Below are positions 8,431 through 17,459 of a DNA stretch of 54,443 nucleotides, in pieces (the stretch's first letter is position 1; every line of letters begins with the position of its first letter). The notes under the pieces were generated by a model, which ran no database searches, was not told the DNA's origin, and saw nothing but the letters and a program-made list of their open reading frames with translations. The DNA is taken from the NCBI GenBank assembly GCA_002418005.1, contig DIDF01000018.1, forward strand, positions 1 through 54,443, read 5' to 3'. The translations under genes and the position numbers were made by a program. Origin of the DNA: Lactobacillaceae bacterium UBA5807 (lineage in GTDB: Bacteria; Bacillota; Bacilli; Lactobacillales; Lactobacillaceae).

Positions 8431-8934
8431 TTAACTTCTGCGGCCACCACGACCACCTCTTTTACCCTCAGTATTTCGACGAATAGTTGCTAGCCGATCT
8501 TCACTTTCTTTTAAGAAGCCTGACATCATTTCGTCAAAGTTTTCGGGCTTACTTTCAGATTTTCCATGGTGACCAAAATCTTTGCTTGAATGATTTCCAT
8601 GATTATGCTCATGGTCATGATGAAAGTTACCGCGTTCAGACCTTTGACCTTCCTCACCATTATGATGAAAGCTATGGCTATGTGAACTTTCCTTGTTACT
8701 AGATGGATTTGCGGCTTTCATCGACAAACCAATTTTATCACCGTCGATTTTCAAAACCTTAACAGTAACTTCATCACCAATGTTCAAAATGTCATGAATA
8801 TCCTTAACGTATTTATCAGAAATTTGACTAATATGAACTAAACCGGTTTTATGATCACCCAAATCAATAAAGGCCCCAAAATTAGTGATTCCCGAAACTT
8901 TTCCTTGGACTTTCTCTCCAACTTCGATTGACAT
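8431..8934 (-). CDS. S1 RNA-binding domain protein (YabR-like), His-rich
   Basis: A single S1/OB domain (about 1-74: VGEKVQGKVSGITNFGAFID, then GLVHISQIS) indicates RNA binding. The family is the YabR/general stress protein 13 type found after divIC in Firmicutes, with no firm role. Here the linker is unusual: between residues 85 and 123 there are 12 histidines, mixed with Ser, Asn, Glu and Asp. The C-terminus ends in an RGG-like basic stretch. AGGAGG lies 13 bases before the ATG, a long spacing. An extended -10 lies upstream (8970-8978). Confidence 0.88.
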   Translation of the reverse strand: MSIEVGEKVQGKVSGITNFGAFIDLGDHKTGLVHISQISDKYVKDIHDILNIGDEVTVKVLKIDGDKIGLSMKAANPSSNKESSHSHSFHHNGEEGQRSERGNFHHDHEHNHGNHSSKDFGHHGKSESKPENFDEMMSGFLKESEDRLATIRRNTEGKRGGRGGRRS

Positions 8935-8969
8935 TTAAAAAATAATTCCTCCTAGATAAATGTGAATAC

Positions 8970-8978
8970 AGTATATCA
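8970..8978 (-). promoter_or_regulatory. Extended -10 upstream of the S1-domain gene
   Basis: Minus-strand TGATATACT is an extended -10 (TGn plus TATACT). I see no good -35. It lies between the divIC terminator and the S1 gene ribosome-binding site. Confidence 0.4.
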
Positions 8979-9026
8979 TAGATTATAATATTGCTCGAAA
9001 TAAATAAGCTCTCTGTTAATGAATTA

Positions 9027-9056
9027 TAAAAAAAAATGGAACAAGAAACGTCCCAA
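9027..9056 (-). terminator. Terminator of the divIC operon
   Basis: Stem TTGGGAC / GTTCCA with a G-U pair and a 7-base loop, followed on the minus strand by nine T. It lies 7 bases beyond the divIC stop. Confidence 0.8.
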
Positions 9057-9062
9057 TTTTGA

Positions 9063-9473
9063 TCAATTGTTTGTATTATCAGTTATATCCTTTGGTGCAG
9101 AATCAGGAAAACTATAAACTGTTTCACCAGGTTTAGTATAATAATAACGGTCCCTGATGACTTTTTCAACATAACTTTTATTGCTCAACTGCTGAACTTG
9201 GTAGTTCAGATTCTGATTATCCATCTTTGAGCGCTGATAAGTCTGATGATCCTTAACTAACTGAGTATTAATGCTACTTAAATTAGCTTTAGCACGAATG
9301 ATTTGAACAGCAAAGATACAGGCAAAGAACATAAAAACAGCCAAAATAAACACAATTCTTCTCTTTCTTCTTTTACTTAAAGAAAGTGAAGTCTGTTTAC
9401 TTTGCATGCTAATCTCACTTTTTCTGGTGAAATCATTTTCCAATTTTCTTACTTTACCAAGTTTTCGTTCCAT
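9063..9473 (-). CDS. divIC: Septum formation initiator DivIC/FtsB-like
   Basis: Bitopic division protein that links FtsL and DivIB-type partners in the divisome. The basic cytoplasmic N-terminus (KRRKRR near 35-40) is followed by one membrane segment (about 41-60, IVFILAVFMFFACIFAVQII), an extracytoplasmic coiled coil (about 65-105), and a short tail with RDRYYYTKPGE. Length 136 is normal. The ATG has AGGGGA with 6-base spacing. It is last in mfd-flippase-rqcP-divIC. Confidence 0.93.
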   Translation of the reverse strand: MERKLGKVRKLENDFTRKSEISMQSKQTSLSLSKRRKRRIVFILAVFMFFACIFAVQIIRAKANLSSINTQLVKDHQTYQRSKMDNQNLNYQVQQLSNKSYVEKVIRDRYYYTKPGETVYSFPDSAPKDITDNTNN

Positions 9474-9563
9474 TCGGAATCCCCTGACTTAAATGATGTA
9501 CTAACAACTAATTATAACCGCGTCATGGGTTTTGTCTACACTGATAACAAAAAAAGCTAAATT

Positions 9564-9836
9564 TCATTCATTCTTATAATCACGTTCGTATTTTTCACTA
9601 ATAATTTCGTACATTTGTTGGGCTTCGTCTTTTTTTGTAGTATCAAGAATTTGATTTACCTTAATGGTCAAGGTTTTATTACCAAAGACAATCTTGACAT
9701 CGTCGCCAACCCTGACATCCGAGGATGATTTTGCTGTTTTATCGTTAATAAAAATTCGACCCTTATCAGCGATTTCTTTAGCAACAGACCTTCTTTTAAT
9801 AATTCTTGAAACCTTTAAAAATTTATCTATTCTCAT
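9564..9836 (-). CDS. rqcP: S4-domain ribosome quality-control protein RqcP
   Basis: A small S4 RNA-binding protein of 90 residues. In Bacillus the homologue (YabO/RqcP) works with RqcH in adding alanine tails to peptides on stalled 50S subunits. The S4 motif MRIDKFLKVSRIIKRRSVAKEI covers the N-terminus. The start ATG overlaps the stop of the upstream flippase gene by one base (TAATG), and its SD lies inside that gene, so translation is probably coupled. Confidence 0.93.
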   Translation of the reverse strand: MRIDKFLKVSRIIKRRSVAKEIADKGRIFINDKTAKSSSDVRVGDDVKIVFGNKTLTIKVNQILDTTKKDEAQQMYEIISEKYERDYKNE

Positions 9837-11410
9837 TATTTTTCCCTCTTAATCTTCAGAATCCTTGAGACAAATGGAATTGCCAGCCATTCTCGTTTGG
9901 AAAATGTATTTGTAAGTAAGCAACCTGCAAAAAAGACACCCATCCCAATGGGAATACAAATTATTACATCCAGCAAAGATAATATTCTTAAACTGTGGAA
10001 CGCAAAATTACTCATAATCGTAAATGAAACTAGAAAAACAGTAATACCCATTGCTACACATGAAAAGAATACTTTGAATAACTGGCGATAATCAAGCAAA
10101 CCACTTAATTGACTTCCGGCTAAAATTCTCAAAACAATTAACATTATCAGTAAACTAATAACCGTAAGAAGACTCGCACCTAAAATTCCAAATCTATTTA
10201 CAAAATATTGGTTAAACCCTGCTTTAAAACCCAAACCTATAATAATAGAAAGCATTGTTGGAATAAAAATATCGTTGCTCTGTAAAATATTATGATACGT
10301 TAAAAGCAAAGTGGCAAAAACGATACTAAAACAATAAACACTGATGGTAAAACTATAATCTGCAGAAGCAAAAAGCAACCGATTAATTTCAGGCATTAAA
10401 CAAAGAAGGCCAACACTCATTGCTAAAGCTATCGACAAATTAACCCGGATATTTGTCTGCGCAATATGTCGAAAAGTTACGCCCTGTTGCTTTAACTTGG
10501 CAAAAGAAAGCCGGGGTAACGTAGCCGTCACAGAGGCAGTAGCTAACACTAAACCGAGCTGAACAATAGTTTGAGCACGGTCATATATTCCCTTAATATT
10601 TTGAGAAAAGATCAGCGAGACACCACTTTGGCGAAGACCGTTTACCACAGTAAAGGAATCAATCAACTGCATCAAAATCATGACAGCCGATACCATACAA
10701 AGCGTTCCACCCTGGATCATAATATTACGGTAAAAATTTGGAAAATGTTTTTTACTGCTATTCTTTGGCGGTTTTCCTTTTATTAAGCTTAAAAAGATTA
10801 CCAGCGATGAAAAAATAGCCGCAATTGGCGCCGAAAACATCGCGTTTTTGCCCATGACATAGGGAGCAAAGATATCTCGACTAGAAAAATAATATGCAAC
10901 AGTCAAAATAACAGTAACTCTGACTAATTGTTCAATCACTTGTGAGTAAGCAGTCGGCCGCATATTCATTTTTCCTTGAAAATACCCACGCCAACTAGCC
11001 AGAAATGGCGTAAACAAGAACATCCAGCTAACTGATCGAATAACCGGACCCAACTGAAAATCGCCCATCCAGCCGGCTAACACTTGTGATCCCACTTGCA
11101 GCAAAACAAAAACTACAGCCGAAATAATCCCAATTAATTTCATTAATTTATGAATTAAAGCGATTTTATCTTCGGGATTGGAAACATCGACAACCATTTT
11201 AGAAATATAAATCGGCAAACCGTTTAAAGCAATAGTCATTCCAATTCCATATATCGGATAAATCTGCTGGTACACATAAAAGCCCAGATTCCCAACCATA
11301 TTTTGAAAGGGGATCCGGTATACAGCACTTAAAAATTTAGCGATAAAAGCTGAGATAGTCAGCAAAAAAGTACCAGCTAGTGCTTGCTTTCGACTAGAAT
11401 TATCATTCAT
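9836..11410 (-). CDS. MOP-family flippase (SpoVB/MurJ-like)
   Basis: A polytopic membrane protein of 524 residues with roughly 14 hydrophobic segments, of the polysaccharide/lipid II flippase type in the MOP superfamily. The N-terminus (FLLTISAFIAKFLSAVYRIP) is typical of the YabM/SpoVB group. Its place between mfd and rqcP is conserved in lactobacilli. Whether it flips lipid II or another lipid-linked sugar cannot be told from sequence. The ATG overlaps the last codons of mfd by 8 bases. Confidence 0.88.
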   Translation of the reverse strand: MNDNSSRKQALAGTFLLTISAFIAKFLSAVYRIPFQNMVGNLGFYVYQQIYPIYGIGMTIALNGLPIYISKMVVDVSNPEDKIALIHKLMKLIGIISAVVFVLLQVGSQVLAGWMGDFQLGPVIRSVSWMFLFTPFLASWRGYFQGKMNMRPTAYSQVIEQLVRVTVILTVAYYFSSRDIFAPYVMGKNAMFSAPIAAIFSSLVIFLSLIKGKPPKNSSKKHFPNFYRNIMIQGGTLCMVSAVMILMQLIDSFTVVNGLRQSGVSLIFSQNIKGIYDRAQTIVQLGLVLATASVTATLPRLSFAKLKQQGVTFRHIAQTNIRVNLSIALAMSVGLLCLMPEINRLLFASADYSFTISVYCFSIVFATLLLTYHNILQSNDIFIPTMLSIIIGLGFKAGFNQYFVNRFGILGASLLTVISLLIMLIVLRILAGSQLSGLLDYRQLFKVFFSCVAMGITVFLVSFTIMSNFAFHSLRILSLLDVIICIPIGMGVFFAGCLLTNTFSKREWLAIPFVSRILKIKREK

Positions 11411-14400
11411 CGTTTTTTTCCTTGCTATTTTGATGCTGCTTTTTCATCATAGATAATTCAGAAACTAATTTATTGAGCTGATCCAACCAGTCCTTCATAG
11501 TCGGCTGAATCGTTAACCTGATTTCGTATTTCTTTTCTAAGCTGTTAATTGTAGCACGAAATTTAGTTTGCGCAATTGCTTTAAGAAATTCCTTACTGCT
11601 AAACTCTTCTGAAGCTTTAATATTAAATCTAATTGAAAGTTTAGAACCATTCTGTTGGATTTTATCTATCAGCGAATTGTCTGCGTTCATTTTCAACTTA
11701 GCAATTTTTAAAAGATTGGCAACAGCTGGGCCAAAATCACCAAATCGGTCCATTAAATCATCAGTTACCTCGTTGAGTTGATCCTCATTTTGAATTTGGC
11801 GGATTCGCTTATACATTTCTATTTTTTGCTGATTGTCAGAAATATAATCACTGGGCAGATAAGCTTCAACATCAAGCTCAATAGTTGAATTTGTTCGTTG
11901 TTCGAATTTTTTACCCCGTTTTTTAGAAACCGCATCGGATAGCATTTGGGTATACAGATCATACCCAACTGAATCCACAAACCCAGATTGCTGCTTACCC
12001 AATAAATTACCGGCACCACGAATCGAAAGATCTCTCATAGCGATTTTAAAACCAGACCCTAACTCAGTAAAATCGCGGATAGCTTCCAATCTTTTTTCAC
12101 CGACTTCGGTCAAAACCTTATTCGGCTGATACATAAAATAGGCGTACGCTACCCGGCTACTTCTGCCAATTCTTCCTCGCAGCTGATAAAGCTGAGACAG
12201 ACCCATTCGATCCGCATTTTCAACAAACAAAGTATTCACGTTTGGAATGTCCATACCAGTTTCAATAATGGTCGTGGTGACCAAAACATCATATTCGCCA
12301 TTCACAAAATCGTAAAGGACATCCTCCATTTGGTTTTCACTCATTTGGCCGTGAATATAAGCAATCCTAGCATTTGGAACCAACTCACCAATCTGAGAGA
12401 CTGTTTTTTCGATGTCTCCTACCCGGTTATGAAGATAAAATACTTGGCCTCCTCGTTGCATTTCTCTTTCAATGCCATCTTTTATAGCACCAGCACTTTG
12501 TTCCATGACATAAGTTTGAATTGGGTACCGATTAGAAGGCGGAGTTTCAATAAGTGAAAGGTCCCGAACCCCCATCATCGACATATTTAAAGTTCGCGGG
12601 ATAGGAGTAGCGGTCAAAGTTAAAACATCAACATCAGATTTTAACTTTTTGATTTTTTCCTTATGTTTGACCCCAAATCTTTGCTCCTCATCAATAATTA
12701 GCAAACCAAGATTTTTAAATTTGACATCTTTAGATAAAAGTCGATGTGTTCCAACAACGATATCCACAGTACGATCAATCAATCCTGCTAAAGTCTTTTT
12801 AACTTCAGAACTAGTTTGAAATCTGGATAAAACTCTAACTGTAATCGGATATTCCTTAAAACGTTCGATCATGGTCTCAAAATGCTGTTGAGCAAGAATC
12901 GTGGTTGGCACCAAAAATGCTACTTGTTTACCAACCTCAATTGCCTTAAAAGCTGCTCTTAATGCGACTTCAGTTTTACCATAACCAACATCGCCAACCA
13001 AAAGGCGGTCCATCGGTCTAGGCTGTTCCATATCATGCTTTATTTCCTCAGTACTTCTCAGCTGATCTGCAGTTTCAGTATAAGGAAATTCGGCTTCAAA
13101 ATCGGTTTGCAATGAATCATCTTTTGGATAAGCATATCCCTTTTCAGAACTTCTTTTGGCATAAAGTTCGACTAAATCATCCGCAATATCTTCGATTCTG
13201 GAAGCAACTTTTTGTTTGGTCTTCGCCCATTCACTCCCACCAAGTTTATTAATCCGCGGGTGTTTATCTTCAGATGAAACGTATTTTTGAATTAAATTTA
13301 ACTGGGTAACCGGAATAAAAAGTTTAGCATTATCTCGGTAACTAATAGTCAGATAATCTTGATGCTTCCCATCGACTTCAAGGGTTTTCATCCCTTCGTA
13401 CCGACCTATTCCGTGGTTCACATGAACAACGTAATCGCCCGGCTTCAAATCGGTATAGCTCTTAATCCTTTCGGCATTATTAAAAGTAACCATTCTGGAA
13501 CGTTTTTTGACAACCTTACCAAAAAGTTCTTTTTCAGTCAAAATTATTAAATTAGCATCAGGAATTTCAAAACCATTGTCCAAATTTGCAGAAATCAGTT
13601 GAACTTGGTTTTCGACAATATTTTCCCAGTCCGAAATAATCGTGGAAATTTCAAAATCATGCAAAGTGTCAGAAACCTTTTGCAATCTTGCTTTATCATG
13701 AACCATAACTAAGACTGTTTGATTCTTTTTCTTCCAACGAAGCATTTCCGTGCGCAACATCGGCATTTGGCTAAAGAATTGTTCGGCTGGTCTGACGGTC
13801 AAGTTTGCCACCGAATCGAGTTTCATTCTCCCCAAACCCTTTTGGAAGAGTGAAAACAGAATCTTGGCATGTTTATCTTTTGTAAACACCGGTTTGAAAT
13901 CATTGGTAAAAGTAGTCTTATCTAAAATTTGGTAAGTTTTAATTTTTTCACCAAGCCAGTCACTATTCTCTTCTTTTAGTTCCTTATCAGATTCCAAAAG
14001 TCGGGAATAATCATCAAAAATTGCAACGCCATCTTGGGGTAAATAATCCAATAGTGAGTAATTCTTGCCATAAAACAAATTACTAAACAAAAGCCATCGG
14101 GGATCGTTATATCCTTTTTTTAGATCCAAGATCTGCTGATCCAAGTTGTCATGTAACTGCTTTTGCTTTTCTTTTGAAAGATCTTTTGACTGTTCATCTA
14201 GCATCTGAGCTAATTTTTTAACCGTTTTATCTCGTTGATCCTCAGATATTAACAAATCTGAAGAGGGTAAAATTTGAATATTTTGAATATTCTTGATACT
14301 TCTTTGAGTAGAAGCGTCAAAGATCCTCATAGAATCAATCTCGGTATCAAAGAAATCAATTCTAACCGGGTAATCATTGTTCAAAGGATAAACATCCAAG

Positions 14401-14933
14401 ATCGAACCACGAATTGAAAAATCGCCTGGAGCAGCTACCATCTTTTGATAAGAATAACCCATCTGATGAAATTTTAACCTTAATTTTTCCAGATCAAAAT
14501 TTTGCCCAACTTTAAAATCTAGTTTGGCGTCAATAAATTGTTTTGGCGATGGCAGCAACCTTCTTATCCCAGACACCGAAGTAACAACCACTGCTGAATT
14601 TCCAGATACCAGTTCATTCAAAGCAGATACTCTAGCAGATTTATATTCAGGAGAACTTGTGGCCAATTCAGCGGCAGCCATTTCCTCTACAGAAAATTCA
14701 AAAACCTTATCATCAGGTAATAAGTTTTCTAAATCTGAAACTAACTCATCTGCATGAAATATTGAATCAACAACCACTAAAATTGGCCGATCAGTGTTTT
14801 TTATTAAATTATCAATGTACAAAGTTCGCGCAGATCCATTTACCCCTGTAATAAGATGTCGGGTATTTGCCTTGAGTTTGGCAAGTGTTTGGTTAAACTG
14901 TGGAAGCTTTGTCAGCAAATTATCTAGTTGCAA
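11403..14933 (-). CDS. mfd: Transcription-repair coupling factor Mfd
   Basis: Displaces stalled RNA polymerase and recruits UvrA. The 1176-residue protein has a UvrB-like N-terminal module, a CarD-like RNA polymerase interaction domain (PGDYVVHVNHGIGRYEGM, near 495-512), and RecG-type translocase motors with Walker A GDVGYGKTEVALR, the DEEQ box LLIIDEEQRFGV and TATPIPRTL, then the TRCF C-terminal domain. The start is TTG at 14933, with GGAAGGA 8 bases upstream. It directly follows pth. Confidence 0.97.
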   Translation of the reverse strand: MQLDNLLTKLPQFNQTLAKLKANTRHLITGVNGSARTLYIDNLIKNTDRPILVVVDSIFHADELVSDLENLLPDDKVFEFSVEEMAAAELATSSPEYKSARVSALNELVSGNSAVVVTSVSGIRRLLPSPKQFIDAKLDFKVGQNFDLEKLRLKFHQMGYSYQKMVAAPGDFSIRGSILDVYPLNNDYPVRIDFFDTEIDSMRIFDASTQRSIKNIQNIQILPSSDLLISEDQRDKTVKKLAQMLDEQSKDLSKEKQKQLHDNLDQQILDLKKGYNDPRWLLFSNLFYGKNYSLLDYLPQDGVAIFDDYSRLLESDKELKEENSDWLGEKIKTYQILDKTTFTNDFKPVFTKDKHAKILFSLFQKGLGRMKLDSVANLTVRPAEQFFSQMPMLRTEMLRWKKKNQTVLVMVHDKARLQKVSDTLHDFEISTIISDWENIVENQVQLISANLDNGFEIPDANLIILTEKELFGKVVKKRSRMVTFNNAERIKSYTDLKPGDYVVHVNHGIGRYEGMKTLEVDGKHQDYLTISYRDNAKLFIPVTQLNLIQKYVSSEDKHPRINKLGGSEWAKTKQKVASRIEDIADDLVELYAKRSSEKGYAYPKDDSLQTDFEAEFPYTETADQLRSTEEIKHDMEQPRPMDRLLVGDVGYGKTEVALRAAFKAIEVGKQVAFLVPTTILAQQHFETMIERFKEYPITVRVLSRFQTSSEVKKTLAGLIDRTVDIVVGTHRLLSKDVKFKNLGLLIIDEEQRFGVKHKEKIKKLKSDVDVLTLTATPIPRTLNMSMMGVRDLSLIETPPSNRYPIQTYVMEQSAGAIKDGIEREMQRGGQVFYLHNRVGDIEKTVSQIGELVPNARIAYIHGQMSENQMEDVLYDFVNGEYDVLVTTTIIETGMDIPNVNTLFVENADRMGLSQLYQLRGRIGRSSRVAYAYFMYQPNKVLTEVGEKRLEAIRDFTELGSGFKIAMRDLSIRGAGNLLGKQQSGFVDSVGYDLYTQMLSDAVSKKRGKKFEQRTNSTIELDVEAYLPSDYISDNQQKIEMYKRIRQIQNEDQLNEVTDDLMDRFGDFGPAVANLLKIAKLKMNADNSLIDKIQQNGSKLSIRFNIKASEEFSSKEFLKAIAQTKFRATINSLEKKYEIRLTIQPTMKDWLDQLNKLVSELSMMKKQHQNSKEKNDE

Positions 14934-14955
14934 ATCAAATATCCTTCCAGATTCA

Positions 14956-15513
14956 TTAATTGTACTTATTTTCTAACTCGGAGATTGATGCACCCTTTAA
15001 CCAATCCTCAATTGCTTTAACGGCGTTATCTTTTGCCTGATCAAACAGTGGGCGTTGGTCTTTATCAAACCGACCCAAAACATAATTAACCACTTGGGCA
15101 CGCTTGGGATGAGAAATTCCGACTCTAATTCGAGTAAACTCAAGAGTGCCTAAAGAATTAATAATGCTTTTGATTCCGTTATGGCCACCTGAAGTTCCCT
15201 TATCTTTAATTCTAATTGTGCCAACAGGCAGGTCCATATCATCGTGAACAACCAATAAATCCTCTGGTTGAACATCATAATAATTCATTATCGGGCCAAC
15301 AGCCCTGCCAGAATCATTCATGAAAGTAGTAGGTTCAACCACCAAAACTTTTTGACCATCAATAAAGGTTGATCCCATTTTTGCTTCCATTTTTCGAGTA
15401 TTTAAATTAGTATTATGGTTCTTGGCAAATTCATCAACAACCATGAAGCCGGTATTATGCCGAGTTTCATCATACTGCGGTCCAATGTTTCCTAATCCAA
15501 CAATTAATTTCAT
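14956..15513 (-). CDS. pth: Peptidyl-tRNA hydrolase
   Basis: Recycles tRNA from dropped peptidyl-tRNA. MKLIVGLGNIGPQYDETRHN contains the catalytic His (residue 19), and the asparagines of FMNDSG and GGHNGIKSII are present. The ATG at 15513 fits the family start and has AGGA 9 bases upstream; the frame stays open 20 codons further without family similarity. About 185 residues, normal. It is the first gene of the pth-mfd-flippase-rqcP-divIC operon. Confidence 0.96.
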   Translation of the reverse strand: MKLIVGLGNIGPQYDETRHNTGFMVVDEFAKNHNTNLNTRKMEAKMGSTFIDGQKVLVVEPTTFMNDSGRAVGPIMNYYDVQPEDLLVVHDDMDLPVGTIRIKDKGTSGGHNGIKSIINSLGTLEFTRIRVGISHPKRAQVVNYVLGRFDKDQRPLFDQAKDNAVKAIEDWLKGASISELENKYN

Positions 15514-15909
15514 TTCCATCCGTCCTATTTTTCCAACACAAAAGGCTGAACAAGAATGTTCAGCTCCCTGCACTATTTAAATTCATTATAAAGTATAACA
15601 CGAAGTTAAGCTCTTCCTGAGGTTATTGATCAAAAGCGGTTGTTAAAAGATAGCTTATCGGTGTAATAAGAATTTTATTCTTGAAATTATAAATTTTTTT
15701 GAAGCCCTTTTAAGTTACAAAAAAAGAAAACCACTTTTGCCAAAACTCTAAGAAAAACAAAACCAAAGAGGGAAAATACCCTCTAATTTATTCAAAATTT
15801 TGTTAGAATAAAATGAGATAAGTTTAATAAATTTCCAAAATGAAATGCGCTTATCATCGCCCTTATGGTATTATTGAAGTAATAAAAGTAGTCATGGAGG
15901 AATTATAAA
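15514..15909. other. Intergenic region between pth and the CBS-domain gene
   Basis: Holds the divergent control region. On the pth side a TATAAT -10 (15590-15585, minus) with no good -35 is followed in the leader by a perfect 8-bp hairpin (GCTGAACA / TGTTCAGC, 15545-15564). Further right there is an AGAGGG/CCCTCT hairpin (15767-15784) of unknown role and A/T-rich sequence. The cbpA-like promoter lies at 15866-15874. No coding sequence is supported. Confidence 0.6.
15866..15874 (+). promoter_or_regulatory. Extended -10 promoter of the CBS-domain gene
   Basis: TGGTATTAT is an extended -10 (TGn plus TATTAT) about 35 bases before the ATG. The -35 region is poor. Confidence 0.5.
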
Positions 15910-16560
15910 ATGCTTTTGAAAACACTGGTCAAACCCAAAGAAAGACTGGTAACAATTAAAGAAGATGCAACTTTAGAGGAAGCTTTAAAGGTTTTAGAGG
16001 ATTCGGGCTACCGATGTGTTCCCATCCTTGACGAGACTGGAACAATTTTCAGGGGCAATATTTATAAAATGCATATTTACCGTCATAAATCCAGAGGCGG
16101 AGATATGTCTTTACCCGTAACTACGCTTTTAAAAAACGCAACTAAATTTGTTAATATAAATTCAGCATTCTTTAAGGTATTCTTTTCTATCAAAGATTTG
16201 CCTTATATCGCTGTTCTTGATGAACGCAATAACTTCTACGGAATTCTAACCCATACCAGACTTCTTGATATGCTTTCACAGTCATGGAATGTTAATGTCG
16301 GCAGTTATGTCTTAACCGTTGTGGCACCCGGGGCTCGTGGAGATCTAGAAGAAATTTCAAAAATTATTACTAAATATAGTTCAATCGCTAGTGTAATTTC
16401 TTTAGATGCTCAAGAAGCTGAGTTGGTTCACCGAATTATGTTCACGTTACCCGCGGAAGTTGATGAATATCGACTTAATCGAATTATTGCTGCCTTGGAG
16501 CGCAAGGAATATCGAGTTCCCGAAGTTGAAGATCTAAGAGCTGAAGCAAGTGGAAATTAA
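15910..16560 (+). CDS. cbpA: CBS-pair protein with ACT-like tail (CbpA-type)
   Basis: The 216-residue protein has two CBS motifs (about 1-60 and 75-135) and a C-terminal ACT-like region (about 140-205). This architecture and size match the cyclic-di-AMP-binding protein CbpA of Listeria and lactobacilli; binding of c-di-AMP here is inferred from the family. GGAGG lies 9 bases before the ATG. It is a single-gene unit on the plus strand with its own extended -10 and a perfect terminator, facing mazF. Confidence 0.75.
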   Translation: MLLKTLVKPKERLVTIKEDATLEEALKVLEDSGYRCVPILDETGTIFRGNIYKMHIYRHKSRGGDMSLPVTTLLKNATKFVNINSAFFKVFFSIKDLPYIAVLDERNNFYGILTHTRLLDMLSQSWNVNVGSYVLTVVAPGARGDLEEISKIITKYSSIASVISLDAQEAELVHRIMFTLPAEVDEYRLNRIIAALERKEYRVPEVEDLRAEASGN

Positions 16561-16575
16561 TCTTTAAGATTAATT

Positions 16576-16611
16576 AAAAGGTGATCAATCAAAAGATTGA
16601 TCACCTTTTTT
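16576..16611 (+). terminator. Terminator of the CBS-domain gene
   Basis: A 15-bp perfect stem (AAAAGGTGATCAATC / GATTGATCACCTTTT) with an AAAA loop runs into a T tract. It may also stop transcripts arriving from mazF, because the other side carries TTTTAATT. Confidence 0.93.
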
Positions 16612-16721
16612 GTGAAAATAGAATTAATCTGCTTTAAAAATGTGTGGTTTACATATCATTTATATGTATTCTTTTATGTACGAAAACATTAAGTTCTTAC
16701 CCAACCTATCACACCGGTTAA

Positions 16722-17072
16722 TTATGAGAGCCCCAAACTGATTTTAATTGCCTTATCGACTTTCTTCATCGTGGCATCATCCAGATGAGTAACCTTATCT
16801 CGAAGTCTTTGCTTATCAATAGTTCTAATCTGTTCTAATAAAATAACCGAATCTCTCTCAATTCCATTGCCCGCTTTGATACCAATATGAGTAGGCATTT
16901 TAGGCTTTGAAATTCTTGCTGTGATCGCCGAAACAATAACGGTAGGACTGTAATGATTGCCAACGTCATTTTGGATAATTAACACTGGTCTCATTCCGCC
17001 TTGCTCCGAGCCAATCACAGGTGATAAATCAGCGTAAAAAATGTCTCCGCGTTTAAAAACAGCATCACTCAC
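16722..17072 (-). CDS. mazF: MazF/EndoA toxin, mRNA endoribonuclease
   Basis: A PemK/MazF-family ribonuclease of 116 residues. KRGDIFYADLSPVIGSEQGG, RPVLIIQND and VSAITA are characteristic of the EndoA type. The GTG start has AGGGGGTG about 6 bases upstream. It follows the antitoxin gene by 34 bases in the acpS-alr-mazE-mazF order known from Bacillus and lactobacilli. Confidence 0.95.
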   Translation of the reverse strand: MSDAVFKRGDIFYADLSPVIGSEQGGMRPVLIIQNDVGNHYSPTVIVSAITARISKPKMPTHIGIKAGNGIERDSVILLEQIRTIDKQRLRDKVTHLDDATMKKVDKAIKISLGLS

Positions 17073-17106
17073 TTTTTACACCCCCTATTTAATCCAGATG
17101 GAGCCA

Positions 17107-17394
17107 TTAGCTATGCTTTTTTGGCTCTTTTAGTCGATACTCAAGCAAATGCAGTTCAGCATCTTCTTCACAAGGGGTAAATGCCTTAGTAATTTCCCTG
17201 TTAAGATTAGCCATTTCCATATAACCATTCACCAAACGAACTATAACGTCAGGATCGTTTAAAAAACGATTAATTGCCAACTCGACCACTTTATCTTTAG
17301 AAATACCCGTGGTTGCGCTAAATTCATTGATTCGTCGCGCAATAGTATCGTTGAGAACAACAGAAAATCGCCTGTTAACCTCTGCACCCTTCAT
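17107..17394 (-). CDS. mazE: MazE-type ribbon-helix-helix antitoxin
   Basis: A 95-residue protein. The N-terminal RHH DNA-binding region (NRRFSVVLNDTIARRINEF) is followed by a helix and an acidic C-terminal tail (CEEDAELHLLEYRL) that would wrap the toxin. The ATG has GAGGAGA 6 bases upstream. It directly precedes mazF. RHH antitoxins of this kind usually also repress their own operon, but I see no distinct operator. Confidence 0.9.
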   Translation of the reverse strand: MKGAEVNRRFSVVLNDTIARRINEFSATTGISKDKVVELAINRFLNDPDVIVRLVNGYMEMANLNREITKAFTPCEEDAELHLLEYRLKEPKKHS

Positions 17395-17459
17395 AACTGC
17401 TTCTCCTCAGTAAAAAACTTTACCCAATAAATATAACACGAATTAAAGATAAAACAAAT

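Noticed and set aside
15545..15564. Hairpin in the pth leader as a terminator
   Set aside because: The stem is perfect but is followed by CTTTTG only, and it lies before the first gene of the operon; it may be an RNA-stability element, but I cannot support a role.
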